Source: Clostridiales bacterium
GTDB lineage: Bacteria > Bacillota > Clostridia > Christensenellales > Aristaeellaceae
Assembly (NCBI GenBank): GCA_012521895.1
Contig: JAAYLK010000012.1
Coordinates: 1-32,503 of the forward strand
Direction of reading: 5' to 3'
DNA: 32,503 nt
A program made the translations under genes and the position numbers. The notes under the pieces were generated by a model, which was not told where the DNA came from, ran no database searches, and saw only the letters and a program-made list of their open reading frames with translations. Shown piece after piece: positions 11,428 to 18,623 of this stretch (its first letter is position 1; each line of letters begins with the position of its first letter).

Positions 11428-11433
11428 TATAAT
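11428..11433 (+). promoter_or_regulatory. -10 element of the sugar-ABC ATPase promoter
   Basis: A perfect TATAAT lies 55 bases upstream of the ATG. The best -35 at a 17-base spacing (TGGCAA, 11405-11410) is poor, which fits an activator- or repressor-controlled promoter. The inverted repeat at 11393-11423 overlaps it. Confidence 0.55.
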
Positions 11434-11482
11434 GATGGCAGATTGAATCACTTTGTGGATTCTAAAAATAAGGAGGAACACC

Positions 11483-12604
11483 ATGGCAAGCGTAACGCTC
11501 AAGAACATCTACAAAATCTATCCGGGCAATGTCACCGCTGTCAGCGACTTTACCCTGGACATTGAGGACAAGGAATTTATCGTTCTGGTCGGTCCGTCCG
11601 GCTGCGGTAAATCCACTACCCTGCGCATGGTCGCCGGCCTTGAAGAGATTTCCGACGGCGAGCTGTACATCGGTGACAAGCTGGTCAACGACGTCGCCCC
11701 CAAGGACCGCGACATCGCGATGGTGTTCCAGAACTACGCGCTGTATCCCCACATGACCGTGTATGACAACATGGCCTTTGGTCTGAAGCTGCGCAAGACC
11801 CCCAAGGAAGAGATCAAAAAGCGCGTTGAAGCGGCTGCCCACATCCTGGACATCGAATACCTGCTCAACCGCAAGCCCAAGGCCCTCTCCGGCGGCCAGC
11901 GCCAGCGCGTTGCGCTTGGACGCGCCATCGTGCGTGAGCCCAAGGTCTTCCTGATGGACGAACCGCTGTCAAACCTCGACGCCAAGCTGCGTGTGGCCAT
12001 GCGTACTGAAATCACCAAGCTGCACCAGCGCCTGCAGACCACCTTCATCTACGTCACCCATGACCAGACCGAGGCCATGACCATGGGCTCCCGCATCTGC
12101 ATCATGAAGGATGGCTTCATCCAGCAGGTGGACACCCCGCAAAACAACTACGACTTCCCCAACAACAAGTTTGTGGCCGGCTTCATCGGCAGCCCGCAGA
12201 TGAACTTCTTTGACGTCACCCTGCAAAAGGAAGGCGACAAGGTGGTGGCCGTGTTTGGCGACAACAAGATCGTCGTGCCCGAAGAAAAGCTGCGCAAGTT
12301 CAAGGATGAGGAAAACATCGGCAAGCAGGTTGTGCTGGGCATCCGCCCGGAGAACATCTCCGACAGCCCCGAAGACGTGGCAGCCCATCCCGACGCGGCC
12401 TTCAAGGTACACGTGGAAGTCACCGAGCTCATGGGCTCTGAGACCTACCTCTACCTGTCCACCACCGGCAAGGATGACAACGTCATCGCCCGCGTTGACC
12501 CGCGCACCAAGACCACCATCGGGGATGACATCAAGGTTGTGATGGACACCAGCCGCCTGCACTTCTTTGACAAGGACACCGAGGAAACCCTGCTCAACCG
12601 CTAA
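11483..12604 (+). CDS. Orphan sugar-import ABC transporter ATP-binding protein (MsmX/UgpC type)
   Basis: ATPase that powers carbohydrate ABC importers at the inner face of the membrane. The 373 residues show Walker [10 protein letters not shown] (37-45), the Q-loop [11 protein letters not shown], the [14 protein letters not shown] signature (about 134-147), Walker [14 protein letters not shown], the switch His in [11 protein letters not shown] (near 191) and a C-terminal TOBE-type domain (about 240-373). No permease or binding-protein gene is nearby. In other Bacillota such lone MsmX proteins serve several sugar importers, and this is the best inference here. I start at ATG 11483, six bases after a perfect AGGAGG. 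The strong start site and many C-ending codons suggest high expression. A terminator follows. Confidence 0.92.
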   Translation: MASVTLKNIYKIYPGNVTAVSDFTLDIEDKEFIVLVGPSGCGKSTTLRMVAGLEEISDGELYIGDKLVNDVAPKDRDIAMVFQNYALYPHMTVYDNMAFGLKLRKTPKEEIKKRVEAAAHILDIEYLLNRKPKALSGGQRQRVALGRAIVREPKVFLMDEPLSNLDAKLRVAMRTEITKLHQRLQTTFIYVTHDQTEAMTMGSRICIMKDGFIQQVDTPQNNYDFPNNKFVAGFIGSPQMNFFDVTLQKEGDKVVAVFGDNKIVVPEEKLRKFKDEENIGKQVVLGIRPENISDSPEDVAAHPDAAFKVHVEVTELMGSETYLYLSTTGKDDNVIARVDPRTKTTIGDDIKVVMDTSRLHFFDKDTEETLLNR

Positions 12605-12622
12605 GCGAACAATTTTCCAGGG

Positions 12623-12650
12623 CCGCTCCCTTATGGGGCGGTTTTTTTTT
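12623..12650 (+). terminator. Rho-independent terminator after the sugar-ABC ATPase
   Basis: A 7-bp stem CCGCTCC/GGGGCGG (one T-G wobble) with a short loop is followed by nine T residues, 19 bases after the stop codon. Confidence 0.9.
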
Positions 12651-13106
12651 GTCTGTTTTGCTTGATCTTGCCAGGTCAACAAACTTTACAAAGTGTTACA
12701 TTCAAAAAATTCAATGTGTAAATCCGTACAATCCACCACCGTTTTCCGAAACAAGCATGTGGACAGGTTCTGGGATAAAACGGGTTGGCAGCCTGTGGAT
12801 AACTTGCCGCAAAACTACGAAATCTTTTCGTTTGAACCCGGTTTTCAGTCCTGCGCAAGGTAAAACATGGTTTTTCTGTGGATAAACCTGTGGACAGTGT
12901 GGACAGAACAGGTGTTTGAGGCTTTTTCACGCGCGTGTTGCATATGCATTCCCGGGAACGCAAGCAGGGCGGTCAGACGCGCAAATCAGTGGATAGTTCG
13001 TGAATGCGCGTTTGAATATACAGGGTTTTTACATGAAGCCTTTCCATCATCCTGTGGATTGTAATATTTGTTTGCTTTGGAGTTTGATGCGAAAGAAAAA
13101 AGGATG
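12651..13106. other. Gene-free region with a DnaA-box cluster; candidate replication origin or DnaA-bound locus
   Basis: No convincing gene is present between the terminator at 12650 and the rlmH promoter. On the + strand I find two perfect DnaA boxes TGTGGATAA (12794-12802 and 12877-12885). Two-mismatch boxes all lie in the same orientation: TGTGGACAG at 12758-12766, 12889-12897 and 12898-12906; AGTGGATAG at 12988-12996; TGTGGATTG at 13053-13061. Three boxes follow each other at 12- and 9-base steps from 12877. An AT-rich stretch (about 12670-12727) lies on the left and could be an unwinding element. rlmH and recF, genes often found near origins in Bacillota, follow directly. Against an origin: dnaA and dnaN are absent, and the long + strand block to the left, including secA, would run head-on to a fork leaving this point. 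Confidence 0.6.
12928..12958. repeat. Three adjoining perfect 10-bp palindromes
   Basis: CACGCGCGTG (12928-12937), TGCATATGCA (12939-12948) and TTCCCGGGAA (12949-12958) are each perfect palindromes of unrelated sequence, with only one base between the first two and none between the last two. They sit 22 bases after the tandem DnaA boxes. No function is known to me for such an array. Confidence 0.8.
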
Positions 13107-13115
13107 TGCTATACT
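13107..13115 (+). promoter_or_regulatory. Extended -10 promoter of rlmH-recF
   Basis: TGCTATACT (TG, one base, TATACT) lies 57 bases before the GTG start of rlmH. No good -35 is visible at normal spacing, which extended -10 promoters tolerate. Confidence 0.5.
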
Positions 13116-13171
13116 TTGGCGGACCTTCCATTCAACGAATGTCAAAGAGATTAATTGGCAAAGGACTGCGC

Positions 13172-13648
13172 GTGCCCATTTTGATTATGGCTGTTGGCAA
13201 ACAGCGTGAACCATTTTACAAAGACGCGGCGGAGGAGTACCTGCAGCGGCTGCGTCCGTATTGTAAAATCGCCGTGCGTGAAATCAAGGACGAGAAGGAC
13301 CCCGGGGATGGCAGTGAAGCGCAAAAACAAAAGGTGCTGGCCCTGGAGGGGGAGCGGATTCTTGCGGGCTTGACGCCTCAGGATGTGGTGGTGGCGCTGT
13401 GCATTGATGGTGAACAGCAAAGCAGCGAGGCCTTCAGCGCCCTGATCAAGCCCTGGCATGAGCAGTCACGGAATGTGGTCTTTGTCATCGGCGGTTCCTT
13501 GGGCTTGTCTGACGCTGTGATGAAGCGGGCGGATGTCAAGCTGTCCTTTTCGCCCATGACCTTCCCGCACCAATTGGCCCGGGTGATGCTGCTGGAACAG
13601 ATTTACCGCTCGTACAAGATCAACGCGGGGGAAAGGTATCACAAATAG
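13172..13648 (+). CDS. rlmH: 23S rRNA (pseudouridine1915-N3)-methyltransferase RlmH
   Basis: SPOUT-class enzyme that methylates pseudouridine 1915 in helix 69 of 23S rRNA on assembled ribosomes. I choose GTG 13172, giving 158 residues that start (M)PILIMAVGK. This matches the family length (155-159) and the family N-terminus, and AAAGGA lies 6 bases upstream. An in-frame ATG at 13139 would add 11 unsupported residues and has no ribosome site. The SAM-binding knot shows VFVIGGSLGLSD, followed by SFSPMTFPHQLARVMLLEQIYR and the C-terminal GERYHK. recF begins right after the stop. In Staphylococcus the homologue (orfX) lies close to the origin, which fits the DnaA-box region upstream. Confidence 0.94.
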   Translation: MPILIMAVGKQREPFYKDAAEEYLQRLRPYCKIAVREIKDEKDPGDGSEAQKQKVLALEGERILAGLTPQDVVVALCIDGEQQSSEAFSALIKPWHEQSRNVVFVIGGSLGLSDAVMKRADVKLSFSPMTFPHQLARVMLLEQIYRSYKINAGERYHK

Positions 13649-14749
13649 ATGCGCCTGACACAGCTGCGCTTGCACCAGTTTCGCTCCTATGAGCAGTTGA
13701 CGTTATTGCCCCCCAGCGGCACCACAGTGCTGGTGGGGGAAAATGGCGCGGGCAAAACCAATTTGCTGGAGGCCATCCACCTGTGCTGCCTCGGGCGCAG
13801 TCACCGCACCAGCAACGACAGGGACATGATCCGTTTGGGCAGCAGGACCTGCGCGGTGCATGCGCATGTCGCGCGCGCCGCGGTCAATGATGAGGTGGGG
13901 GTGCGCCTGTTCGCCCAGCAGGGTGAGCGCAAGGTCATCTACGTCAACGGCAAGACGGTGTCCCGCATCGGGGAACTGATGGGGCACATGACCTGTGTGA
14001 TGTTCTCGCCGGAGGACCTGGGTCTGGTCAAGGGCTCGCCGCAGGAGCGCCGCACCTACCTGGACATGCTGCTCTCCCAAAGCCAGGCGGCCTATTTCTA
14101 CGCGATTCAGACCTACCACTCCATCCTTCGCCAGCGCAACGCCCTGCTTAAGGAGATCGCCAGAGGGCGGGCCGATGCCCGGTCCCTGGAGGTATGGGAC
14201 GAGCAATTGGCCAACGCCGCCGGCCCCATCGTCATCCACAGGAGGGATGCCGCCAACACCATATCCGGCCTTGCGGCGGAGCACTACGCCTACATCGCGG
14301 ACCGCGGGCGGGAAGGCTTCTTCATGCGCTACCAGAGCAGCCTGGCGGACAGCCTCGACCCCAGGGAAACGCTGATGCAGCAGCTGGCCGCCTCCAGGGA
14401 GGACGATTTAAGGCGTTTGACGACCTCCTATGGCCCGCACAGGGATGAGCTGCGCTTGATGCTGGAAGGCCAGGAAATGCGCTCGTTTGCCTCCCAGGGG
14501 CAGGCGCGCACGGCGGCCCTTGCTATGCGCCTGGCGCAGATTGACATCTTGACTAAAGCGCACAACGAGACGCCGCTGCTGCTGCTGGATGATGTGCTCA
14601 GCGAACTGGACGCCGGGCGGCAGACCCGCCTTTTGGTGCGCCTGGACAGGATGCAGACCCTGCTGACCTGCACAGAGTTGAATGGTTTAAAAAACGTCAA
14701 CCCCCATGCGGTGTTGACGGTGAAAGACGGCACTGTTCTTTCCTTATAA
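13649..14749 (+). CDS. recF: DNA replication and repair protein RecF
   Basis: SMC-like ATPase that helps load RecA at single-strand gaps with RecO and RecR. The 366 residues contain Walker A GENGAGKTNLL (about 30-40), the MFSPEDLGLVKGSPQERR block, the YGPHRDEL motif, the signature-like region FASQGQARTAALAMRLAQ and Walker B LLLLDDVLSELD (about 309-320). The ATG directly follows the rlmH stop, so the two are probably cotranscribed. RecF usually sits behind dnaA-dnaN. Those genes are missing here, yet a DnaA-box region lies upstream of the rlmH-recF pair. The stop is two bases from the end of the convergent kinase-like gene. Confidence 0.97.
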   Translation: MRLTQLRLHQFRSYEQLTLLPPSGTTVLVGENGAGKTNLLEAIHLCCLGRSHRTSNDRDMIRLGSRTCAVHAHVARAAVNDEVGVRLFAQQGERKVIYVNGKTVSRIGELMGHMTCVMFSPEDLGLVKGSPQERRTYLDMLLSQSQAAYFYAIQTYHSILRQRNALLKEIARGRADARSLEVWDEQLANAAGPIVIHRRDAANTISGLAAEHYAYIADRGREGFFMRYQSSLADSLDPRETLMQQLAASREDDLRRLTTSYGPHRDELRLMLEGQEMRSFASQGQARTAALAMRLAQIDILTKAHNETPLLLLDDVLSELDAGRQTRLLVRLDRMQTLLTCTELNGLKNVNPHAVLTVKDGTVLSL

Positions 14750-14751
14750 CA

Positions 14752-15588
14752 TTATAAGCCTTGCATCTGAAGCACTGTGGCGCGCCACTGGCGTTGAAAC
14801 TGCGCGGCTTCCTGTATTCTTTCTTCCCTGTCTTCCTGCAGCGCCCAGGTGGCCAGATCATACAACTGCCTGCCCGCCTGCCAGGCAGTGAAAACGCGCT
14901 GGTTTGGCAGTGAGAAAAAAACAAAGGCCAGCGCGCCCAACACGTAGACATTGCAGGTGTCATCCAATGCCTGCCCGACCTGGTAGCCCTCCGGCGGCGT
15001 GAACCAGGGGGAGCCGGGCAGCTTGGGATATGGCGTTGAAAAAGGCAGGCGGGCAAACTCACTCAAAGAGCTCAATAGCACGGCCTGTTTGGTAAAATCA
15101 ATCAGAATATGCTGCAGGGCAAGCCCGGCAGCCAGAACATCCTGCCGTGAGGCCTGGACAATCAAGTCCATCAGGCGGTCAAACATGGCCAGCCTTGAGG
15201 CGAGCGGCAGCTGCAGCAGGCTTTGGTGATGCACCTCCATGGGCGCCAGGGCGTAGCCCTCAAACCAGGGAAAGACCAGGCCAAAGCCATGCTTTTGCTC
15301 AAACCAGCCCTGCAGGGGGTTTAAGGCCGGGTACTTGAGCTGGGTGTACAATTCTGCCGACCTCTTGAGCCTGTCCACCGCGTGCCGGGCCTGTCCGGCA
15401 TACATCAGCGTCTGGGCGCCCGCGTACTTGATGAACAGTTTCTCGTTCCGGTTCTGTACGCCAAAGCACAGGTTGCCCGAAATCAGGTGGTCAAAGACGC
15501 AAAACACCTGCCCGAAGTCTGATAGCCACGCAAACTCATGCGGGGCTTTCAGCTCCACGCTGATGTGCTCATTGAGTGGCTGGATCAT
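14752..15588 (-). CDS. Degenerate protein-kinase-like protein (probable pseudokinase)
   Basis: The function is uncertain. The 278-residue frame starts at ATG 15588, whose ATGA overlaps the stop of the MATE gene, with an AGAGG site upstream. A kinase-like layout is visible: a beta-3 lysine candidate in KLFIKYAG (Lys54), an APE-like FTPPEGY (about 195-201), then LDDTCNVYVLGALAF (about 207-221), matching the D-x-TNVFxxGAxAF block of clostridial Ser/Thr-kinase-like proteins, and a C-terminal helix with EDREERI. In the expected catalytic loop (about 150-178) I read ILIDF followed by SSLSEF. I cannot find the HxD aspartate or the DFG-type metal aspartate, so catalysis is doubtful. No signal peptide is present. 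Coupling to the exporter suggests a linked role, which is an inference. Confidence 0.6.
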   Translation of the reverse strand: MIQPLNEHISVELKAPHEFAWLSDFGQVFCVFDHLISGNLCFGVQNRNEKLFIKYAGAQTLMYAGQARHAVDRLKRSAELYTQLKYPALNPLQGWFEQKHGFGLVFPWFEGYALAPMEVHHQSLLQLPLASRLAMFDRLMDLIVQASRQDVLAAGLALQHILIDFTKQAVLLSSLSEFARLPFSTPYPKLPGSPWFTPPEGYQVGQALDDTCNVYVLGALAFVFFSLPNQRVFTAWQAGRQLYDLATWALQEDREERIQEAAQFQRQWRATVLQMQGL

Positions 15589-16967
15589 GCGGGCGCCTCT
15601 TCTGTTTGTTCGGGCCTGGTCACATGGTGGATCCATTTGTTGGTCTTCAGCCGCCTGTTTGCGATGATCCATTTGAAGGTCTGGTCAACCCGTGTCAGGA
15701 AATACACCCAGGCCAGGGGCAGTTTCAGCACGAATGCGCCCAGAAAGGCGGCGGGCAGCACGATCAGCCAGCCGCAGACCATGTCCACCATCATGACAAA
15801 CTTGTTGTCGCCGGCACCGCGGTTGATGCCCACAAAGCAGGAGGCGTGGTAGCTGGTGCCAATCAGGGTCAGTGTGCACAGCAGCACCATCTGGTTGGCC
15901 AGATCAAATGCCTGGTCTGTCAGCCCGTACAGGCTGATGAAGGGTTTTCTAATGAGGAAGACCAAAGCGGCCATGAAGATGCCAATAAACAGGAACATGA
16001 TTTGGATAGTCCTTGAATATTCCTTGACCAGCTTGATGTTGCCGGCGCCCACGGCTTTGCCCACCATCACGGCGGCTCCCCCTGCCAGGGAGAAGGTGAA
16101 GAGGGTGCCCAGGTTGAACAGGGAATCGGTCACGCCCACAGCATTGCTCATCACAATGCCCAGCTGGCCGATGATTACCATCTTGAGCATGCCCACCAGC
16201 GCCCACTGGGCATCGGTGATGCCAACGGGCAGCCCAAAGCGGGCATAGTCCTGCCAGGCCCAGCCTGCCTGCTGTTTGATGTGGCCCAGTTTGAAATCCA
16301 CCGCGTGCTGTTTTCTGTGCACATACCAGACCACCAGCAGCATCTCAATGACCCTTGCCAGCACCGTGGCCAGCGCCGCGCCTTGCACCCCCATGGCGGG
16401 CAGGCCCAATTTTCCAAAGATCAGCAGGTAATTGAGGCCGATGTTGGCAAACAGGGAGGTGATGGTGGTGTACACGGTCACCCGGACGATTTCCACGCCC
16501 TTGAGCATGGCAATCAGGCAGGCGGTGACGGCATAGGGCAGGTAGGAAAAACTGATCAGGGGCAGGTACCGCGCCGCCAGGCTGATGGCTTCCACTTCGT
16601 TGCGGTTGATGACGATGCGCAGGACAGGCAAGGTCAGTATATGAAGCAACAGAACAAAGCACCCGGCCACCAGGATGCTCAGCAGCATCACAGCCGCTGT
16701 GATGTCACGGATGCGGCCGGTTTGCTTCTTTCCCCAGTATTGGGAAACCAGCACGATGGAGCCATTGGCCAAGCCTGTCAGCAGCGCCAAGGCCAGGTTG
16801 GTGATGCTGTTGGACTGGACCACCGCGGCAAACGCCAGGCCCTGGGTGTCCAATGTCGTCACCATCAGATTGTCGGCCATCACCACCAAGAGGTTGATCA
16901 CGCCCTGGAAGGCGGCGGGCAGGGAAAGCCTGAAGATGGTTCTATAAAAACTCCGGTCTTTGATCAT
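15585..16967 (-). CDS. MATE family multidrug/toxin efflux transporter
   Basis: Twelve-span inner-membrane antiporter that exports cationic or organic compounds using a Na+ or H+ gradient. The 460 residues show the two-fold MATE layout: the first half begins FRLSLPAAFQGVINLLVVMADNL with LVSQYWGKKQ, and the second begins DYARFGLPVGITDAQWAL with AVMVGKAVGAGN. I start at ATG 16967 (MIKDRSFY) because GAAGG lies 5 bases before it; an ATG four codons upstream has no ribosome site. The promoter at 16992-17020 is close to consensus. The stop overlaps the ATG of the kinase-like gene. It is transcribed divergently from sodA, and the shared upstream DNA holds dyad repeats. The substrate is unknown. Confidence 0.92.
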   Translation of the reverse strand: MIKDRSFYRTIFRLSLPAAFQGVINLLVVMADNLMVTTLDTQGLAFAAVVQSNSITNLALALLTGLANGSIVLVSQYWGKKQTGRIRDITAAVMLLSILVAGCFVLLLHILTLPVLRIVINRNEVEAISLAARYLPLISFSYLPYAVTACLIAMLKGVEIVRVTVYTTITSLFANIGLNYLLIFGKLGLPAMGVQGAALATVLARVIEMLLVVWYVHRKQHAVDFKLGHIKQQAGWAWQDYARFGLPVGITDAQWALVGMLKMVIIGQLGIVMSNAVGVTDSLFNLGTLFTFSLAGGAAVMVGKAVGAGNIKLVKEYSRTIQIMFLFIGIFMAALVFLIRKPFISLYGLTDQAFDLANQMVLLCTLTLIGTSYHASCFVGINRGAGDNKFVMMVDMVCGWLIVLPAAFLGAFVLKLPLAWVYFLTRVDQTFKWIIANRRLKTNKWIHHVTRPEQTEEAPA

Positions 16968-16991
16968 ACATACCTTCATCGGTTTTTCGTC

Positions 16992-17020
16992 ATTGTATCA
17001 GCCCGCAATGACAGGGTCAA
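16992..17020 (-). promoter_or_regulatory. Promoter of the MATE exporter gene
   Basis: On the minus strand: -35 TTGACC (17015-17020), a 17-base spacer and -10 TACAAT (16992-16997), 25 bases before the start codon. Confidence 0.75.
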
Positions 17021-17030
17021 ACATATTTGG

Positions 17031-17123
17031 TACCCGGTTCACCTCATTTTCAAACAAATGAACAAAGTGAAAATCCTTGATTTTCCAAGGCTCTTCTTCG
17101 TCTTAGCCTCATCTAACCGGGTA
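17031..17123. promoter_or_regulatory. Concentric inverted repeats between MATE and sodA genes, possible operator
   Basis: An inner dyad GAAAATC-CTT-GATTTTC (17069-17085) and an outer 9-bp pair TACCCGGTT (17031-17039) / AACCGGGTA (17115-17123) share the same centre, base 17077. The right outer arm overlaps the sodA -10, and the left outer arm lies 11 bases upstream of the MATE -35. The DNA between inner and outer arms is not symmetric. Neither gene should transcribe this stretch, so any role would be at the DNA level. Confidence 0.5.
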
Positions 17124-17127
17124 TAAA
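17122..17127 (+). promoter_or_regulatory. -10 element of sodA
   Basis: TATAAA lies 34 bases before the ATG. No convincing -35 is present at 16-18 bases, suggesting activator dependence or another upstream element. An AAGGAGG ribosome site follows at about 17142-17148. Confidence 0.45.
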
Positions 17128-17155
17128 TGAAACAATCAAGCAAGGAGGTTTCACC

Positions 17156-17761
17156 ATGAAACACAGTTTACCGGCCCTCCCTTACGCGTACAACGCGCTG
17201 GAACCATATATCGACGAAACGACCATGACCATCCACCACACCAAGCACCACCAGGCTTACATCGACAACCTCAACAAGGCGCTGGAAGGCAGCGAGCAGG
17301 CTGACTGGTCCATTGAGAAGCTGATTGAGAAACTGGACGATGTGCCCGAGAAAATCCGCGCCACGGTGCGCAACAACGGCGGCGGCCACATCAACCACAG
17401 CCTGTTTTGGCAGGTGATGGCCCCCAACGCCGGCGGCAAGCCCGAGGGCAAGCTGGCGCAGGAGATTGACAAGGCCTTTGGCAGCTTTGAAAAATTCCAG
17501 GAGGAGTTTGAGAACGCCGGCAAGACCCAGTTCGGCTCCGGCTGGGCGTGGCTGGTGGTTGACGGGAATGAGCTGAAGGTGGTCAAGACCGCCAACCAGG
17601 ACAGCCCGCTGACCAAGGGCCAGACCCCGATTCTGGGCGTAGACGTCTGGGAGCACGCCTACTATCTGAAATACCAGAACCGCCGCCCCGAATACCTGAG
17701 CACCTTCTGGAAGGTGGTCAATTGGACAGAAGTGCAAAAGCGCTACGAAGCCGCGAAGTAA
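17156..17761 (+). CDS. sodA: Superoxide dismutase, Mn type
   Basis: Converts superoxide to oxygen and hydrogen peroxide. The 201-residue protein starts [15 protein letters not shown]. It has metal ligands His27 (IHHTKHH), His81 (HINHSLFW), Asp163 and His167 (DVWEHAYY). Gly before the second ligand block (NNGGGHINH) and Gln in ANQDSPL follow the Mn-type pattern and not the Fe-type, though metal use can be cambialistic. No signal peptide is seen, so it is cytoplasmic. A perfect AAGGAGG lies 7 bases before the ATG. It ends at a bidirectional terminator and diverges from the MATE gene. Its presence implies occasional oxygen exposure of an otherwise anaerobe-like genome. Confidence 0.96.
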   Translation: MKHSLPALPYAYNALEPYIDETTMTIHHTKHHQAYIDNLNKALEGSEQADWSIEKLIEKLDDVPEKIRATVRNNGGGHINHSLFWQVMAPNAGGKPEGKLAQEIDKAFGSFEKFQEEFENAGKTQFGSGWAWLVVDGNELKVVKTANQDSPLTKGQTPILGVDVWEHAYYLKYQNRRPEYLSTFWKVVNWTEVQKRYEAAK

Positions 17762-17779
17762 AGATCTTTCAGGCCACAC

Positions 17780-17812
17780 AAAAGAGGGCAGACACCGCGT
17801 CCGCCCTCTTTT
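17780..17812. terminator. Bidirectional terminator between sodA and the cadherin-like gene
   Basis: A perfect 10-bp stem AAAAGAGGGC (17780-17789) / GCCCTCTTTT (17803-17812) with A- and T-runs at its outer ends can serve both convergent genes. Confidence 0.85.
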
Positions 17813-17831
17813 ATTGTGCCGCCATGCAGGA

Positions 17832-18554
17832 TTAGTTGCTGCCGTAGGGCATCACCGCCACGATCTCATCCTCGATGTAAATCAGGTTGTACAGGCTGCT
17901 GCCGTTGTTGAGATAGTTGTTCAGGAAGGTCTGCGCGTCGGCCGCCCGCACCGGGTTGCTGGCTGTACCATAGTAGAACAGGCAGTTGGGGGAGGTCTTG
18001 TACTTGTACATGTAGACCGTCTCGTTGGTGTAGGAGGACAGGTTGGTGTTGCCCTGGTAGTTGATGGTGACCAGGTCCGCGTTGATGGTGGCGATGCCGT
18101 CCACCACGTCAATGGTGCTGATAAAGCCAGCGGACACACGGGTCCTGCGCTCGGACGGGCGGCGCTGCAGGTACACGGTGTAGGTGTTCTGCGCGGAAAG
18201 CACATTGCCCTCGCTATACACCGACACCGTGATGGAAACAGCCTGCGGGTCGTTGCTCATCTGGATGATCTGGGATTTTTGCCCGGAGGCCACCACCTGG
18301 CCATTGACCGTCACCACGGCATTGGGGGAAGCGGTGGTGGGGGTGAATGTGATGCGGGAAACCCAGCTGGCCACTGTCAGCAAGTAGGTGTCCTGATAGG
18401 GGTTGAAGCGCTCGGGCAGCATTTTGCCGGTGTTGGGTGCGTTGTGCACCAGGTTGACCAGGCGCTCTGGCGGCAGCGTCTGCTGGGCGAAGGCTGCGGG
18501 CATCAGGCCAAGCGCCAGCACGGCGATCAGTAGCAGGCACAGAATCTTTTTCAT
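17832..18554 (-). CDS. Secreted protein with a cadherin-like beta-sandwich domain
   Basis: 240-residue exported protein of unknown function. I start at ATG 18554 (MKKILCLLLIAVLALGLMP), which gives a clear signal peptide cleaved after about AFAQ, with GAGGAGG 7 bases upstream; a longer frame adds 20 meaningless residues. Residues about 45-135 fit the bacterial cadherin-like beta-sandwich pattern (Pfam PF12733 type): FNPYQDTYLLTV, then ITFTPTTASPNAVVTVNGQVV, VASGQ, and a closing TYTVYLQR strand. The C-terminal half (about 140-240) is rich in Asn, Tyr and Thr and resembles nothing I recognise. There is no membrane or sortase anchor. It lies downstream of lysC on the same strand after a 69-base gap without a clear promoter. 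Confidence 0.7.
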   Translation of the reverse strand: MKKILCLLLIAVLALGLMPAAFAQQTLPPERLVNLVHNAPNTGKMLPERFNPYQDTYLLTVASWVSRITFTPTTASPNAVVTVNGQVVASGQKSQIIQMSNDPQAVSITVSVYSEGNVLSAQNTYTVYLQRRPSERRTRVSAGFISTIDVVDGIATINADLVTINYQGNTNLSSYTNETVYMYKYKTSPNCLFYYGTASNPVRAADAQTFLNNYLNNGSSLYNLIYIEDEIVAVMPYGSN

Positions 18555-18623
18555 AGGGAAACCTCCTCTTTGTGATCTGCCAATAAAACGCGGTATCACG
18601 CTCAATTCTTGCAAGGCTCTGTG

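Noticed and set aside
12676-12963. Minus-strand frame of 95 codons inside the DnaA-box region
   Set aside because: It has no ribosome site, its composition is unlike the neighbours, and it runs through the DnaA boxes and palindromes.
13139-13171. Earlier ATG start for RlmH
   Set aside because: It has no ribosome site at a usable distance and adds residues not found in the family. GTG 13172 has AAAGGA 6 bases upstream and gives the normal length.
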